A DNA stretch of 64,000 nucleotides from Olsenella sp. (GCA_022648325.1 JALCMG010000004.1:1-64000), one strand, 5' to 3'. Shown: positions 25,210 to 35,510, counted from the stretch's first letter. Program-made: numbers and translations. The notes: generated by a model not told the origin, from the sequence alone.

Positions 25210-28200
25210 CTACCCCATGCGCGGCTGACGTGCAGCGTCAAACTCGTACGGCACGACAACGGGCTGGCCAGGGACATCCGCACGATTCAGCTCCACACAC
25301 ACAAAGCGGCAGCTCACCGAAGAGAAGCCCAGACCCATGAGGACGTATGCGTAGAAGTTGGCCTGCATCTCATGGCGCGCGCGGAGGGCATGGGCGTCCA
25401 AGCCGCGGTCGCCCGTCTTGTAGTCCACGAGAAACGCATGGTCGGAGTCTGGATCTGTGGCAAGGAGGTCGATGGCGCCCTCCACGTAGCCACCGTAGGC
25501 GGATTCCACGCGTTGGAAGAACGGAACCTCCGAGCGAACGAGCGCGTGCGAGAGGGCCTCCTGGCGCACGTCCGAATCCCACCAGCGTGCCAAGGCCTCG
25601 TCGAGCCTCGCTCCCGCGCGCTCGGAGAGATGCCAGAAGCGCTTGGTAGCTGCGATGCGTTTGGGCTCGGGAAAGCGCTGGCCGCTCTCGACCATGGCCT
25701 GGGCAAGCTCGTGGAAGGCCGAGCCCAGTCCCGTCGCCTTGTCGGCGTCGCCCACCACGGGGGCACCCTCCTGCATGGCATCGCGCTCGGCGCGCGTAGG
25801 AAGGGCTGCCACGCCGGAAGCCGGACCGGCATCATCCAGCGCCGTCGAATCTGCCGCCGAGAAATCCCCGAGCATCTGTGCATGGGCGCTCGAGTAGCTG
25901 AAGACCCCCGCCCGTGGGCGCCATATGGTGACAGCGGGAGCCGCCGGGTCCGGGTCTGGCACGACGAGGGCAAAACCCGCCGGCTTGAGCGCCTCGACTG
26001 TGGCGCCTATGCCTGTGACCTCGTCGGGGCTGTCAACGGTACCGTCATAGAAGCTACCCGCGGAGTCTATCGTGGCACCCTTCCCAGCGGCCGTCATGCG
26101 AGGCTCGAGCGACACGCAGCGCAGGCGTCCCGGCTCGCTGCCGCCGTAGTCGAAGGAGCTTGTACCCGATGCAGGGCTATATGTTCCAAGAAGGGCTTCG
26201 AGAACATTAGCGGCGAGTGCCGGGGAGGCGCCGGTCGAGGAAAGCGTCATCCCCACCCCAAGGACCAACGCCTCGCGCGCTCGAGTGAGCGCCACGTAGA
26301 GGAGGCGGGTCTTCTCGGCGGCTTCTTCCTCGGCGCCATCCTCGGCAAGCGAGAGGAGCCACTCGGCGCAACTGCGAGGGCTCTCGTCAGCGCTCAGCTC
26401 CTTGGGAACCTTGAGTCCCTTGGGCTTCACAATGATGCCGCGGCGACGGGCGTCAACGCGACCGGTAACCACCGCACCGTTGTGGCGCGGAGCCGCCCAG
26501 CACTCAGCAATTGCCACGATGGGGAACTCAAGGCCCTTCGAGGCATGTACGGTCATGATCTGCACCTGATTGGAGGAGCCGCCTGCAAGGGACGCGGGGG
26601 GTACCTTGGCAGACTCGAGCCAGAGGTCAAACTCAGTGGCGGCACGTGCCGGGCCAAGGCCCAGATCCTGAGTGAGTTCGCGGATATAGCGGACCGCGGC
26701 GAGGATGTTGGCCTCCTGCGCAAGGCCATCGGTGCCTGCGGCCTCAAGGCGGCTCAGCCATCCAGACTCGCGTACAACCTGGAGGCATACGTCTGCCACA
26801 GGGTGCTTTCGCAACGCGAGGCGTGCTCTGGAGAGGACCTCATGCGCTGCCTGGAGTCTGGGCGAGGGCTGGGCTCCGCCATAGAACGACATGGTCTGGA
26901 TGCCTCGGTCGATGGCACGCTTGGTTGGGGCATCAACAAGGTCCTGCCGGCGCGTGCCAAGCTGTACGAAATCGTTGGCATCCAGCTCGAACATGGGCGA
27001 GGCGAGGAGCGGAAAGAGCCCCGATTGTGTGTCGTGGGGATTGGCCAGGCTATGGAGGAGAGCAGCCATGACCTTGGCCTCGGGCGTCCGCGTGAACGTA
27101 GAGCCACCCGTAACCACACACTCGAGCCCGTGAGAGCGCAGGGCGTCAATGTAGAAACCCGCCTTTCCAGTGGCACCAAGGAGCAGCGCCATGTCGGAGG
27201 GGCTCTGGCCAGCGGCAGCATACGCGGCAAGACGATCCGCTATCTGAGTCGCACACGTGGCAGAGGTCACGGCCGCCATGCTCCGCTTGGCGAGTGTCAC
27301 CTCGACGTCCACTCGAGGCAGAGAGCGCGCCTTGTAACCGTCCTTGCGTTTGGGGTTTGGGTCGAGGTGCATAAAGCCGTCGACCACGCCTTGAGGGCCA
27401 CCACACACGGCGTCGACAAAAGAGAGCACGTCGGCATGGCTGCGATAGTTGACGTCCAGGCGCACGTGGTCTTCTTGCGGGACTTCCGTGCCTCGTGCGC
27501 GGAACACGCCCACATCCGCGCCACGGAAGCGATAGATGCTCTGCTGGGCATCGCCAACGGTGGTGAGATGGCTCGCACCGTCGCCGGAAAGAAGCCGGAT
27601 GAGTTCGAGCTGCCTGGCGTCGGTGTCCTGCGACTCGTCGACCATCACAAGCTTGAAGCGGCCACGGTAGTCTGCGGCAACCACGGGATTGTCGCGCACT
27701 GCGTGCAGGGCAAGGGAGACGAGGTCGTCGTTGTCGAGGACCGATTTTTCGCGCTTGAGCTCAAAGTTTCTCGCGTCGACCTTGCGTGCCAGGTCGATGA
27801 GGCCATCAGTCAGCGGCGCGTTCGAGGAAAGGGCCGCCTCGAGCTTGGCTTCTCCCAAGGCCCTCTTTGCCTCGGGAACAAGCTCCTTTATCGCCTTCGC
27901 GCGGGCATTGGGGAGCTTTACCCCTTCGAGTGCAACGGCAGCCGCCTCTGGCGTACGTGCTCCAGGTGGGGCCGAGAGGAACGCGTCAAGGGAGTCAAGG
28001 CTCCCCATGACCGCCTGGCGTGCCGCCGGAGTGATGCCAGCCTGGGCGCCAAGCGCGCCGATTGCCCCCCTAAGCCGTGCGACCGCCCCATCGACGTCCG
28101 GCTCCCCCGCGGCGACCAGCGAATCGAAGCCATCTGGCGAGGAGTGCGCGGCATTTACAACGTCAAAGACCATGGACACCATGCCGAAGGGCGTCGGCCC

Positions 28201-28713
28201 GCCGAGCGTGCCGTATCCATACTCATCAAAGGCGGAAGAGAGCACCGGGGCCGTGCGATTGTGGCTCGCGGCACCCACAACCTCCTCCGTCGCCTGCTCC
28301 ATGAGAGCACGGGCCTCATTGGTGCCCGCAACCTTGAAGGAGGGGTCGATTCCCAGGTCGAGCGCATGGCGTCTAAGGATGCGAGAACACATGCCGTGTA
28401 TGGTGCTTATCCAGGCAGAATCCACCTTGAGGGCCTGGTCGCGCATACCCGCCTCACGAAGCGTGGAGCGCACGCGCTCCTTGATCTCGCGAGCCGCAGC
28501 ATTGGTGAAGGTGATGACCAGGACCTGACTCAGGTCTTCCACGAAAGGCTCGCCATTCTCGCCAGAGCCAGGAGAGAGGGCCCACGCGATCCTGCGTGTG
28601 AGGGTGAAGGTCTTGCCCGAACCCGCACCAGCCTCGACAAAGACTGGCCTATCGAGCGTCGAGACAATCTGACGCTGGCTATTGTTCAGGGTGGAGAGGT
28701 CGATGCCTGCCAT
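25210..28713 (-). CDS. addA: UvrD/RecB-type helicase-nuclease, AddA-like
   Basis: A 1167-residue superfamily 1A helicase with a C-terminal nuclease, the motor subunit of an AddAB-type double-strand-break repair complex. Walker A is EAGAGSGKTFTLTRR near residue 28, motif II is in LVMVDESQDTD, motif IV-VI elements include TVHASKGLEFPIV and RLLYVALTRARE, and the nuclease metal site is LVDYKTGD near the C terminus. It overlaps the upstream addB-like gene by one base (TAATG), so the two products are made together. Confidence 0.93.
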   Translation of the reverse strand: MAGIDLSTLNNSQRQIVSTLDRPVFVEAGAGSGKTFTLTRRIAWALSPGSGENGEPFVEDLSQVLVITFTNAAAREIKERVRSTLREAGMRDQALKVDSAWISTIHGMCSRILRRHALDLGIDPSFKVAGTNEARALMEQATEEVVGAASHNRTAPVLSSAFDEYGYGTLGGPTPFGMVSMVFDVVNAAHSSPDGFDSLVAAGEPDVDGAVARLRGAIGALGAQAGITPAARQAVMGSLDSLDAFLSAPPGARTPEAAAVALEGVKLPNARAKAIKELVPEAKRALGEAKLEAALSSNAPLTDGLIDLARKVDARNFELKREKSVLDNDDLVSLALHAVRDNPVVAADYRGRFKLVMVDESQDTDARQLELIRLLSGDGASHLTTVGDAQQSIYRFRGADVGVFRARGTEVPQEDHVRLDVNYRSHADVLSFVDAVCGGPQGVVDGFMHLDPNPKRKDGYKARSLPRVDVEVTLAKRSMAAVTSATCATQIADRLAAYAAAGQSPSDMALLLGATGKAGFYIDALRSHGLECVVTGGSTFTRTPEAKVMAALLHSLANPHDTQSGLFPLLASPMFELDANDFVQLGTRRQDLVDAPTKRAIDRGIQTMSFYGGAQPSPRLQAAHEVLSRARLALRKHPVADVCLQVVRESGWLSRLEAAGTDGLAQEANILAAVRYIRELTQDLGLGPARAATEFDLWLESAKVPPASLAGGSSNQVQIMTVHASKGLEFPIVAIAECWAAPRHNGAVVTGRVDARRRGIIVKPKGLKVPKELSADESPRSCAEWLLSLAEDGAEEEAAEKTRLLYVALTRAREALVLGVGMTLSSTGASPALAANVLEALLGTYSPASGTSSFDYGGSEPGRLRCVSLEPRMTAAGKGATIDSAGSFYDGTVDSPDEVTGIGATVEALKPAGFALVVPDPDPAAPAVTIWRPRAGVFSYSSAHAQMLGDFSAADSTALDDAGPASGVAALPTRAERDAMQEGAPVVGDADKATGLGSAFHELAQAMVESGQRFPEPKRIAATKRFWHLSERAGARLDEALARWWDSDVRQEALSHALVRSEVPFFQRVESAYGGYVEGAIDLLATDPDSDHAFLVDYKTGDRGLDAHALRARHEMQANFYAYVLMGLGFSSVSCRFVCVELNRADVPGQPVVVPYEFDAARQPRMG

Positions 28714-31700
28714 TAGGAGAGCCTCCTCTCGCAGTTCATGACCGGGCAGAAGGAACAGGCAGCAGCATCGAGCGGGTGAGCCTCGACGTTGCCCGCAAGA
28801 AGTTGGGCAACCTTATCGGCAATCGCCGCCTCGGTGGCGTCGAGGTAGGCATCCATGCCGCTCTCGCCATCGATGCCGTAGGAATCATCGTCGCTCACGG
28901 TGTAGGCGGAAAGGGAGCCCTCTCTCAGGGGAGTGTGCTTACCAAGCACGCGGTCGATGGAGTCTTCCGCAATGGCGCCACCGACGGCATGGCTCCCCCG
29001 TGTCCCAAGGTAGACCGCTGCACGAACCTTGAGCTCCGGGTGCATGCGACGAACCACCTGCCCATAGATGAGCGACTGGACGCGACGGGGCAGACCATAG
29101 GGAAGAGCTTGCTGCTCGTCCGCCTCATTAGCGACGGCGTCTCCCACCTCATGGACCGGAGTCACACCGTATTCCTTGGCAAAGCCATTGGGCCCCTTGT
29201 GCTTGTAGTCGATGACCACGGCCTGCTGGTGGGCATCAACATCCACACGGTCGATGGTGCCGCAGATCCAGGCGCCAGCGTACTCCACGGGCTCGCCCTG
29301 CGTGCCAAAGTCCCACTCGAAGAAACGCGGCTCATAGCCAAGGAAGAGGCCCGCCTCGTAGTCGAGCACGGCCTCGAGATCGCGCCTGAGTTGTGCGAGC
29401 TGTGCCTCGTCTGCTGCGTCGTGGGGAACAAATGCCTGGTAGCGGCTGCGCTTTCCCGGTCTTAGGCTCTGGTGGCGCAGGTGCTCGTCGAACTCGGCGA
29501 GAAGGACCTCATGCGCATGGGCTAGGCCTTCCTCGTCATCCTCGCTCACACGGGAGCCGGGCAGCATCACCCAGGGGTCGAGGCGCTCGCCCTCGACTAC
29601 CCCGGCGCGCTCGCGGGCCTCCGCAAGCAAGCGCGAATGGGTCACTTCGAGCACGCGGTGCGCAAAGGTGCCCATCTCCATGGGGCCAAAGCCGGCATCG
29701 GAGTCCTGCAGGCGAAGGCGCCGCAGGCTAAACCACTTGTATGGGCACTCGAGGTAGGACTCGATTTGAGACGCCGAGAGGAGCGGCTTTCCCTCGACAA
29801 GGTCTACCCTGCCTGTAGGCGGCACAACAACGAGCGCGGCGTTGGCGCCAGAGATGCTGCCGGCAGGTGACGGGTCATCTGTGGCAAGCACGTCCATGCC
29901 GCGCCCACTTGTGCTCAGGTTGGCGTCCGCCTGGTCCTCTCCGAGAGAGCGCGCGGGAACCGAGGAGTCAGCGCTATAGCAGGACAGAAGTTCCGTGAGC
30001 ATAACAGCCGGATAGCAGGGGCTGCCGCTGGCGTCTACCCCACATCTCTCAACCACGAGGCTCTCGCGCGGAACACGCAGCATCCGCCAGAAGATAGAAC
30101 GCTCTCGTGCGGCAGGATCTGCCTTGGGCTCTATCCCCAGTCGCTCGAGAAGCGCCGAGAGAACATCGTCCCCCGTGTCCGCTGGCCACTCAGCCGATGT
30201 CATCGAACAGGAGACTAGGGCGTCAGCCGAGAGGGGCACAAGGCCTGCCGCCCGGGAACGGCCGTATATCCTGCAGCGGCAGGCACCGTCCCCTGCCCAG
30301 GCCCCGGGTCGCATAATCACGCTTGTCTGGGACATGGCCTGGGCACACAGCTCGACAAGCGTCGAGAGAGACACGTGGTTTGGAACCGCAGGGTCTGCCG
30401 TTACCCCCAGGTCTTTGAGCGTGCCCGCTATGCCCAGCACCGCGTCCAAGACGCCGATGGCCCTCTCGTCCTCTAGGCGGTTGCGCTCGGGAGCAACGGG
30501 GAGGAGCTCAAGTCCGGCCTCATCGGGAACGAGGTCGGCAGGCGCCTCTCCCCCGGCCTGAAGATATGGTGCCAACAGCCTAGACGCCGCGGAACCCACG
30601 CGTCCGCGCAGGAGCTCTCTCGTGGCCGCTGCAACGGAGGAGCTCGTGGCCTTGGGGTTCTGGAGCATGTCAAGGACATCTGTGGGGGTGAGCAGGCGGT
30701 CTGCGCGCCACGACCTGTCAAGGGAGACGGCACGTTCGGTTGGTACGTGTGCGATGTCCTGACGCAGGAAGTCCGCAAGCGCACGCGGGGGCCACCAGGC
30801 CATGTCACCCAGCACGACAAGCTCGCCCTCTGGGCTCGTCTGCGAGGCAGGCCACGTAGCTGCCAGCTCCGAGAGCTGCGCAACCGAGCTTGCAAACTCA
30901 AGGAAGGCCCTTCCAGCCTCAAGCTGGTCCACGCGAGAGACAAGCTCCGCCTCGCAGGTCACACCACGCGAGAAGAGCTTAGGCGAGAGTTCGCGCCACG
31001 CCCGCTCGGCGTCTGCGGCAACCACGACCACCTCACGCGCTCCGGCTTTGGCGAGTTCGGCAACGCGAGATGCCACGAGCTCGGCCTCGGCCAAGGGGCC
31101 TGCGGGCTCGAGCACCTCAACGGCACCAGTGGACTTGGCGCTACCCTCGATGCCGAATATCGACTGGACGACCTGTTGGAGCTCTGAGGCACGGCGAGGG
31201 GGAGCCGTCGGCGAACAGGCGCCCTTCTCTTCTCGGGAGATGCTGCCGCCCCGCGCGGCAACAACTTCTTCGACAAGCTCGACGGCAGCACGCTGCCCCT
31301 CGAGAGCAGCGTCGTTTCCCGCCTGCGTCACGATGGTGAGCTCGCCCGCGCAGGCAAGGCTGGCCAGAAGGTCGCGCGTAGGGCGGTTTGTCTCGCCAAA
31401 ACCCGCAGCAACAACGCACCCCGGACCCACCAACCCATCTGCCATGGCATCGACAACCCGCACCATGGCCTCTGACTCCTCGATGTAGCCAGCTCCATGT
31501 GTGATGCGGGCGTACTCTCCCGCAAGAGCCACAACGCCCATTTCGGCATCTGTGAGGCCAGCAGCATGGCACACCAGCTCGTTTGGCTCGCCCGCAGGAT
31601 CGAGCGGAAGCCAGGGCAGAGCATTGCCCACAAGGGAGGAGAGGAGTTGCACCGTACCCGCGTTGAGGGCGACGCCTCGACCGATCTCCCGCGGCGCTTG

Positions 31701-31985
31701 AGCGATGGCGCGCTGGACGGCTATGGTCCTCACGAGGGGATCGACCACATGGGTACCGTCTCCCCAGACCTCCCAGCGCTCCTTTGCCCACGCGGATGGA
31801 GTTGACACGGTCACGCCAAGGGAGAGCGAGGGGTACGCGGAGAGCTCCTTCTGGGCAACGAGCTGGTCGGCAAAGCTTGGAACCAGAAGTGTAGCCGCGC
31901 CGTGAGCGCGAAGCCCCTCCTCCAGACAAGCGCGGACCTCTGCGCTAGCCAAGCGCTCCTCGGTAGTTGTCGCAACATGAAGCAT
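28713..31985 (-). CDS. addB: AddB-like PD-(D/E)XK nuclease subunit
   Basis: A 1090-residue partner of AddA. The N-terminal region resembles an inactive helicase: no Walker A motif is present where one would be expected. The C-terminal nuclease domain has the VVIDYKHKGP motif. Four cysteines (SYLECPYKWF, then CSFCPVMNC near the C terminus) match the pattern that holds a 4Fe-4S cluster in AddB-type nucleases. This arrangement of fused recombination genes replaces RecBCD in many Gram-positive bacteria. The start at 31985 follows the yerC-like stop by two bases. Confidence 0.87.
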   Translation of the reverse strand: MLHVATTTEERLASAEVRACLEEGLRAHGAATLLVPSFADQLVAQKELSAYPSLSLGVTVSTPSAWAKERWEVWGDGTHVVDPLVRTIAVQRAIAQAPREIGRGVALNAGTVQLLSSLVGNALPWLPLDPAGEPNELVCHAAGLTDAEMGVVALAGEYARITHGAGYIEESEAMVRVVDAMADGLVGPGCVVAAGFGETNRPTRDLLASLACAGELTIVTQAGNDAALEGQRAAVELVEEVVAARGGSISREEKGACSPTAPPRRASELQQVVQSIFGIEGSAKSTGAVEVLEPAGPLAEAELVASRVAELAKAGAREVVVVAADAERAWRELSPKLFSRGVTCEAELVSRVDQLEAGRAFLEFASSVAQLSELAATWPASQTSPEGELVVLGDMAWWPPRALADFLRQDIAHVPTERAVSLDRSWRADRLLTPTDVLDMLQNPKATSSSVAAATRELLRGRVGSAASRLLAPYLQAGGEAPADLVPDEAGLELLPVAPERNRLEDERAIGVLDAVLGIAGTLKDLGVTADPAVPNHVSLSTLVELCAQAMSQTSVIMRPGAWAGDGACRCRIYGRSRAAGLVPLSADALVSCSMTSAEWPADTGDDVLSALLERLGIEPKADPAARERSIFWRMLRVPRESLVVERCGVDASGSPCYPAVMLTELLSCYSADSSVPARSLGEDQADANLSTSGRGMDVLATDDPSPAGSISGANAALVVVPPTGRVDLVEGKPLLSASQIESYLECPYKWFSLRRLRLQDSDAGFGPMEMGTFAHRVLEVTHSRLLAEARERAGVVEGERLDPWVMLPGSRVSEDDEEGLAHAHEVLLAEFDEHLRHQSLRPGKRSRYQAFVPHDAADEAQLAQLRRDLEAVLDYEAGLFLGYEPRFFEWDFGTQGEPVEYAGAWICGTIDRVDVDAHQQAVVIDYKHKGPNGFAKEYGVTPVHEVGDAVANEADEQQALPYGLPRRVQSLIYGQVVRRMHPELKVRAAVYLGTRGSHAVGGAIAEDSIDRVLGKHTPLREGSLSAYTVSDDDSYGIDGESGMDAYLDATEAAIADKVAQLLAGNVEAHPLDAAACSFCPVMNCERRLS

Positions 31986-31987
31986 CG

Positions 31988-32365
31988 CTAGCCCTGTCTC
32001 CCTTGTATCTCCGAGTCCTCGTTCTCCTCGGCTTTTCCGCGTTCAGCGACGCTCACAGCGCCGTCGAGGCGCTCGAGCACCAGGCGATAGCCGCCCCGCT
32101 CGCCTCGCAGGCATTTCGAGACGCGACTCACCGTTGTGGACGACGCGCCGGTGGCGCTGGAGACATCAACATAAGACCTTCCGGACCGCAGGAGTGTGGC
32201 GACCTCAAGACGTTGCGCAAGGTCGCTCATCTCGCGGGGGCTCAGCAGGTCCGAGAGAAACGCCCACGCCTCCTCTGGCGTCTCGACAAGGCAGGCGGCC
32301 TCGCAGAGGCGCCGCGCCTCCTCAGAGTCAGCCGCATTGTCATGCGCCATATTGTCGCGCCTCAT
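31988..32365 (-). CDS. TrpR-related protein, YerC/YecD family
   Basis: A 125-residue DNA-binding protein of the YerC/YecD branch of the Trp-repressor superfamily. The helix-turn-helix is in the stretch SPREMSDLAQRLEVATLLRSG and SYVDVSSATGASSTTVSRV. Family members are small and often lie near DNA-repair or recombination genes, but few have been characterised. Start choice is uncertain: ATG at 32365 or an in-frame ATG at 32350 (MAHDNAAD), which gives 120 residues. It is tightly spaced ahead of addB. Confidence 0.85.
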   Translation of the reverse strand: MRRDNMAHDNAADSEEARRLCEAACLVETPEEAWAFLSDLLSPREMSDLAQRLEVATLLRSGRSYVDVSSATGASSTTVSRVSKCLRGERGGYRLVLERLDGAVSVAERGKAEENEDSEIQGRQG

Positions 32366-32459
32366 TTACAGCCTCCCGCGCCGATTAGTGCCAACATGTA
32401 GCGACACGTGCGTGGGAACCACTTTAGCGTATCAAAGTGAAAAGAGAGGAAAGCACCGC

Positions 32460-32788
32460 CTACCGAGCATCCGTGACATAGATGCCCACTCGCACCTGCT
32501 TCCAGGGGTCCGCATCCTCTTTCACCTGCTGTACTCGCACCTCGAAGACGTCCGCGTAACCGTAATGGCACATAAGCGATACCAGGCCATTCTCGCCCCC
32601 GGGACAAAGCCCATCTTGTGGCTGCCAAAGTAGATAGCAACGGCATCAGGGTCATGCGGATTGTCCGGCTCGGGAACAAGCGCGAGGCCGGACTCTCCGG
32701 ACTTGAGCCTCGAGAGAACAAGCGCGCCATCGTAGTACTGAAACCCCGCGATGAAGAACGAGAGGATGAGACGAGAGGGTTCGCACAT
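32460..32788 (-). pseudogene. HIRAN-domain gene with a one-base frameshift
   Basis: Start ATG at 32788 (GGAGGAAACC upstream). The first about 64 codons encode a clear HIRAN domain: SFFIAGFQYYDGALVL, then LVPEPDNPHDPDAVAIYFG and KMGFVP. The frame then leaves the family at a run of five Cs on the plus strand (32596-32600). With one base fewer, the sequence continues PGRENGLVSLMCHYGYADV to a stop at 32460, as expected for HIRAN proteins. As given, the frame ends early at 32522 with unrelated residues. HIRAN domains bind DNA ends. This may be a true pseudogene, a phase-variable run, or a homopolymer sequencing error. Confidence 0.8.
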
Positions 32789-32873
32789 GGTTTCCTCCAC
32801 TCCGAGCGTCCCTTGCGGACCGTACTCCGTGTTGCTCATAGTATGGAATGGGGGCGCGACACAAATAGGGGTC

Positions 32874-34133
32874 TCAGTGGGAGGCGTCGTTCTGGGCAGC
32901 CCCTGGCACGGAATCGGCAGGCTCCGAGCCTTCTGGAAGCGCGGGCTTCTCGCCTTGGTCGCCCTCGCCAGCAAGCCTGTGCTGTGGAAGTATGGCGCCA
33001 ACTGCGCTGAGCGCAGCACGCGTGGCGCTTGCCACCGCTGCCACCGTGGCATCCCAGGTCTTGCCTGCGGCAACCTGGACCAGCTCGCCGATGAGCTCCT
33101 TGGTGCGGGGGTCGGCATCCCTTAGTGCAGCAAGAACGCGCTGGGTACTGGCGGGGTTGGCCATAACCTCGTCGAAGGTTGTCGCTCCCCCGGCCTCGAA
33201 GGCATCAAACACCTGGCGGGTGAAGAGCTCTCGATCCGCGAGGTTGGCCCCTCGCATCCACTTGTCGAAGATTGCGTTCACGAGCTTGCTCTGGGGAAGA
33301 AGGTCCTCGGCCTCGTCCAGGCAGTCCGCATGGACCTGCCAGGTGGTTGGGTCATGCTGGAGGGTGCCGTCTCCGGTACTCTTCACGATGATCTTGGGCT
33401 CGGTGGAATCGTCAAAGAGCATGCCCACGACGCTGTAGGTGGGGACGATGCGTACGAAGCGCTCTCCATACACCTCGTGGCAGTTCAGGGGCACCACCTC
33501 GGGAGCCATGAGGGGGCCGTCGTTTGAGTAGACGCGCTCAATCACGTGGCGCAGCTCGTCAGGCAGCAGGACCGCCGAGAAGCTCGCGAGGTTACCACCC
33601 TTGGAGTGACCGCCCACCATGAGGCGCATGCCGTCAGCTTCGGCACGACGCGCTTGTCTCAGCAGGCACTCCGCGGCCAGCCGCTGGGCCTCCGTGACCT
33701 CGAAGCTCAGCATGAAGTCCTCGCGCCAGCCAACGAGGGAGTTATCGGTGCCCCTAAAAGAGACAAAGCGCAGCCCGCCAGGAAGCTCCACCGTAAGCGC
33801 AGCAAACTGCAGGCCGCGGTCGTGGTCGAAGACATCCACGTAGTCTTGAACACGCGCCTGTCCAAAGCGCTTGGACGCCCCAAGCAGCCGCAGGTAGCGC
33901 CCGTCAATCTTCGCGAGGGATCGCACGTAGGGGGTAACGTCGTCGCCGGCGCGGTCGAGCAGCGCACCGCATGCGTACGAGACGGTGACCGGCCCCTCCC
34001 CCTCCCCGGGGACGATCCCCGTGAAGTCTACGTACGAGAGCACCGAGAGAATCAGCCCGTCGACCACGTTGAACGGCCTCTCGTCAAAAGTGATGTCACC
34101 GCGCAGGTCGAGATAGTCGTGGATGTTTGCCAT
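32874..34133 (-). CDS. Mbeg1-like alpha/beta-hydrolase (DUF2974)
   Basis: A 419-residue cytoplasmic serine hydrolase of the Mbeg1-like group. The lipase-type nucleophile elbow is GGHSKGG near residue 170, preceded by LRFVSFRGTDNS. There is no signal peptide. The C-terminal stretch after about residue 385 is low-complexity and charged. I chose the ATG at 34133 (GAAGGACCC upstream). It is separated from the HIRAN gene by 85 bp and from the alcohol dehydrogenase upstream by a terminator. The substrate in bacteria is unknown. Confidence 0.84.
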   Translation of the reverse strand: MANIHDYLDLRGDITFDERPFNVVDGLILSVLSYVDFTGIVPGEGEGPVTVSYACGALLDRAGDDVTPYVRSLAKIDGRYLRLLGASKRFGQARVQDYVDVFDHDRGLQFAALTVELPGGLRFVSFRGTDNSLVGWREDFMLSFEVTEAQRLAAECLLRQARRAEADGMRLMVGGHSKGGNLASFSAVLLPDELRHVIERVYSNDGPLMAPEVVPLNCHEVYGERFVRIVPTYSVVGMLFDDSTEPKIIVKSTGDGTLQHDPTTWQVHADCLDEAEDLLPQSKLVNAIFDKWMRGANLADRELFTRQVFDAFEAGGATTFDEVMANPASTQRVLAALRDADPRTKELIGELVQVAAGKTWDATVAAVASATRAALSAVGAILPQHRLAGEGDQGEKPALPEGSEPADSVPGAAQNDASH

Positions 34134-34177
34134 GGAGGGTCCTTCGCGTGAGATGGCCAGCCGATTACCAGACACTA

Positions 34178-34213
34178 CAACAAGAAGCCCGGCCGGGGAA
34201 ACCTCGACCGGGC
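34178..34213 (-). terminator. Terminator after the iron alcohol dehydrogenase
   Basis: On the minus strand, GCCCGG and CCGGGC (34208-34213 and 34188-34193) flank a loop, followed by TTCTTGTTGT. It lies 22 bp downstream of the dehydrogenase stop. Confidence 0.75.
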
Positions 34214-34235
34214 CTCTGCTCGTTGCTCTTCTCGC

Positions 34236-35399
34236 CTACTCCATGACCTTGCGGAACAGAGCCTTGATCGTCTCGTGGTCGGCAGGCTTGGGCGTGCCGG
34301 GGAAGCAGGCGTCGGCAGCCGCGTCATCCGCGAGCTGGTCGAGGTCGGCCTCCACCAGACCCTTGCAGGTCTTGGGGATGCCCACGTCCTCGCCGAGCTT
34401 TGCGACGGCAGCAACCACGTTCTTGTTGACAACGTCGATGGGATCGGTGTCCCAGCCGGCAACGTCCATCACGCGGCCAATCTGGCGGTAGCGCTCGCCG
34501 CATGCGTCGGCGTTGTACTCCATGCACACGGGCAGGAGCATGGCGCAGGCAACACCGTGCGGGGTATCGTAGTGCGCCGAGAGCGTGTGCGCCATGGAGT
34601 GCACGATGCCCAGGCCAACGTTGGAGAAGCCCATGCCAGCGATGTACTGGCCAAGCGCCATCTCCTTGCGACCCTCGCCCGGCTCCTTGGACTTGGCCTC
34701 GGCCACAGCCTCGCGCAGGTTGTGCGAGATGATGCGGATGGCCTCGAGGTGGAGCATGTCAGAGAGCTCCCAGGCACCCTTGGTAGTGTAGCCCTCGATG
34801 GCATGCGTGAGGGCATCCATGCCGGTGGCGGCGGTGAGGCCAACGGGCATCGAGGCCATCATATCCGGGTCGACAACGGCGACTTCGGGGATGTCGTTGG
34901 TGTCCACGCACACGAACTTGCGGACCTTCTCGGAATCGGTGATTACGTAGTTGATGGTTACCTCGGCTGCGGTGCCTGCGGTGGTGGGCACGGCAATGGT
35001 GAAGGTGGCGTGGTTCTTGGTGTCTGCAACGCCCTCGAGCGAGCGTACGTCCGCGAACTCGGGGTTCTCGTGTATGACGCCTATGGCCTTGGCGGTGTCC
35101 ATCGAGGAGCCGCCACCGATGGCGATGATGCAGTCCGCACCGGAGTCCGCCATGGCAGCCACGCCGTCCTTGACGTTCTGGATGGTGGGGTTGGGCTTGA
35201 TCTCGGAGTAGACCACGTAGGGGAAGCCGGCCTCGTCGAGGAGGTCAGTAACCTTTGCGGTGACGCCAAACTTCACGAGGTCGGGGTCGGAGCACACGAA
35301 GGCCTTGGTGAGGCTGCGGCGGCTCAGCTCGCCGGGAATCTCCTTGATGGCTCCAGATCCGTGGTACGAGATGGTATTGAGGACAAGGCGATTAACCAT
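34236..35399 (-). CDS. Iron-dependent alcohol dehydrogenase (FucO/AdhB class)
   Basis: NAD(P)-dependent alcohol or aldehyde oxidoreductase of 387 residues. The nucleotide-binding loop is AIGGGSSMDTAKAIG near residue 95. The metal-binding histidines appear as DALTHAIEGY and HSMAHTLSAHYDTPHG. Related enzymes interconvert 1,2-propanediol and lactaldehyde or act on butanol or ethanol; substrate cannot be fixed from sequence. I set the start at 35399 (GAAGAGCTC upstream). A near-perfect inverted repeat (35511-35592) lies upstream and may be an operator. Confidence 0.92.
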   Translation of the reverse strand: MVNRLVLNTISYHGSGAIKEIPGELSRRSLTKAFVCSDPDLVKFGVTAKVTDLLDEAGFPYVVYSEIKPNPTIQNVKDGVAAMADSGADCIIAIGGGSSMDTAKAIGVIHENPEFADVRSLEGVADTKNHATFTIAVPTTAGTAAEVTINYVITDSEKVRKFVCVDTNDIPEVAVVDPDMMASMPVGLTAATGMDALTHAIEGYTTKGAWELSDMLHLEAIRIISHNLREAVAEAKSKEPGEGRKEMALGQYIAGMGFSNVGLGIVHSMAHTLSAHYDTPHGVACAMLLPVCMEYNADACGERYRQIGRVMDVAGWDTDPIDVVNKNVVAAVAKLGEDVGIPKTCKGLVEADLDQLADDAAADACFPGTPKPADHETIKALFRKVME

Positions 35400-35510
35400 A
35401 GAGCTCTTCCTTCCCGTTGGATCACGACGGCACCATTGCTGCCGGACACACACCACGTGTTTTTCTACCCAACGAGGGGGATGCCAGACTGTTGAGTCTC
35501 CCCCGCCACC

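Noticed and set aside
25027-28716. 1229-codon plus-strand open frame opposite addA
   Set aside because: It is an antisense shadow of a high-GC gene; no conserved domain is seen, while the minus strand encodes all helicase motifs.
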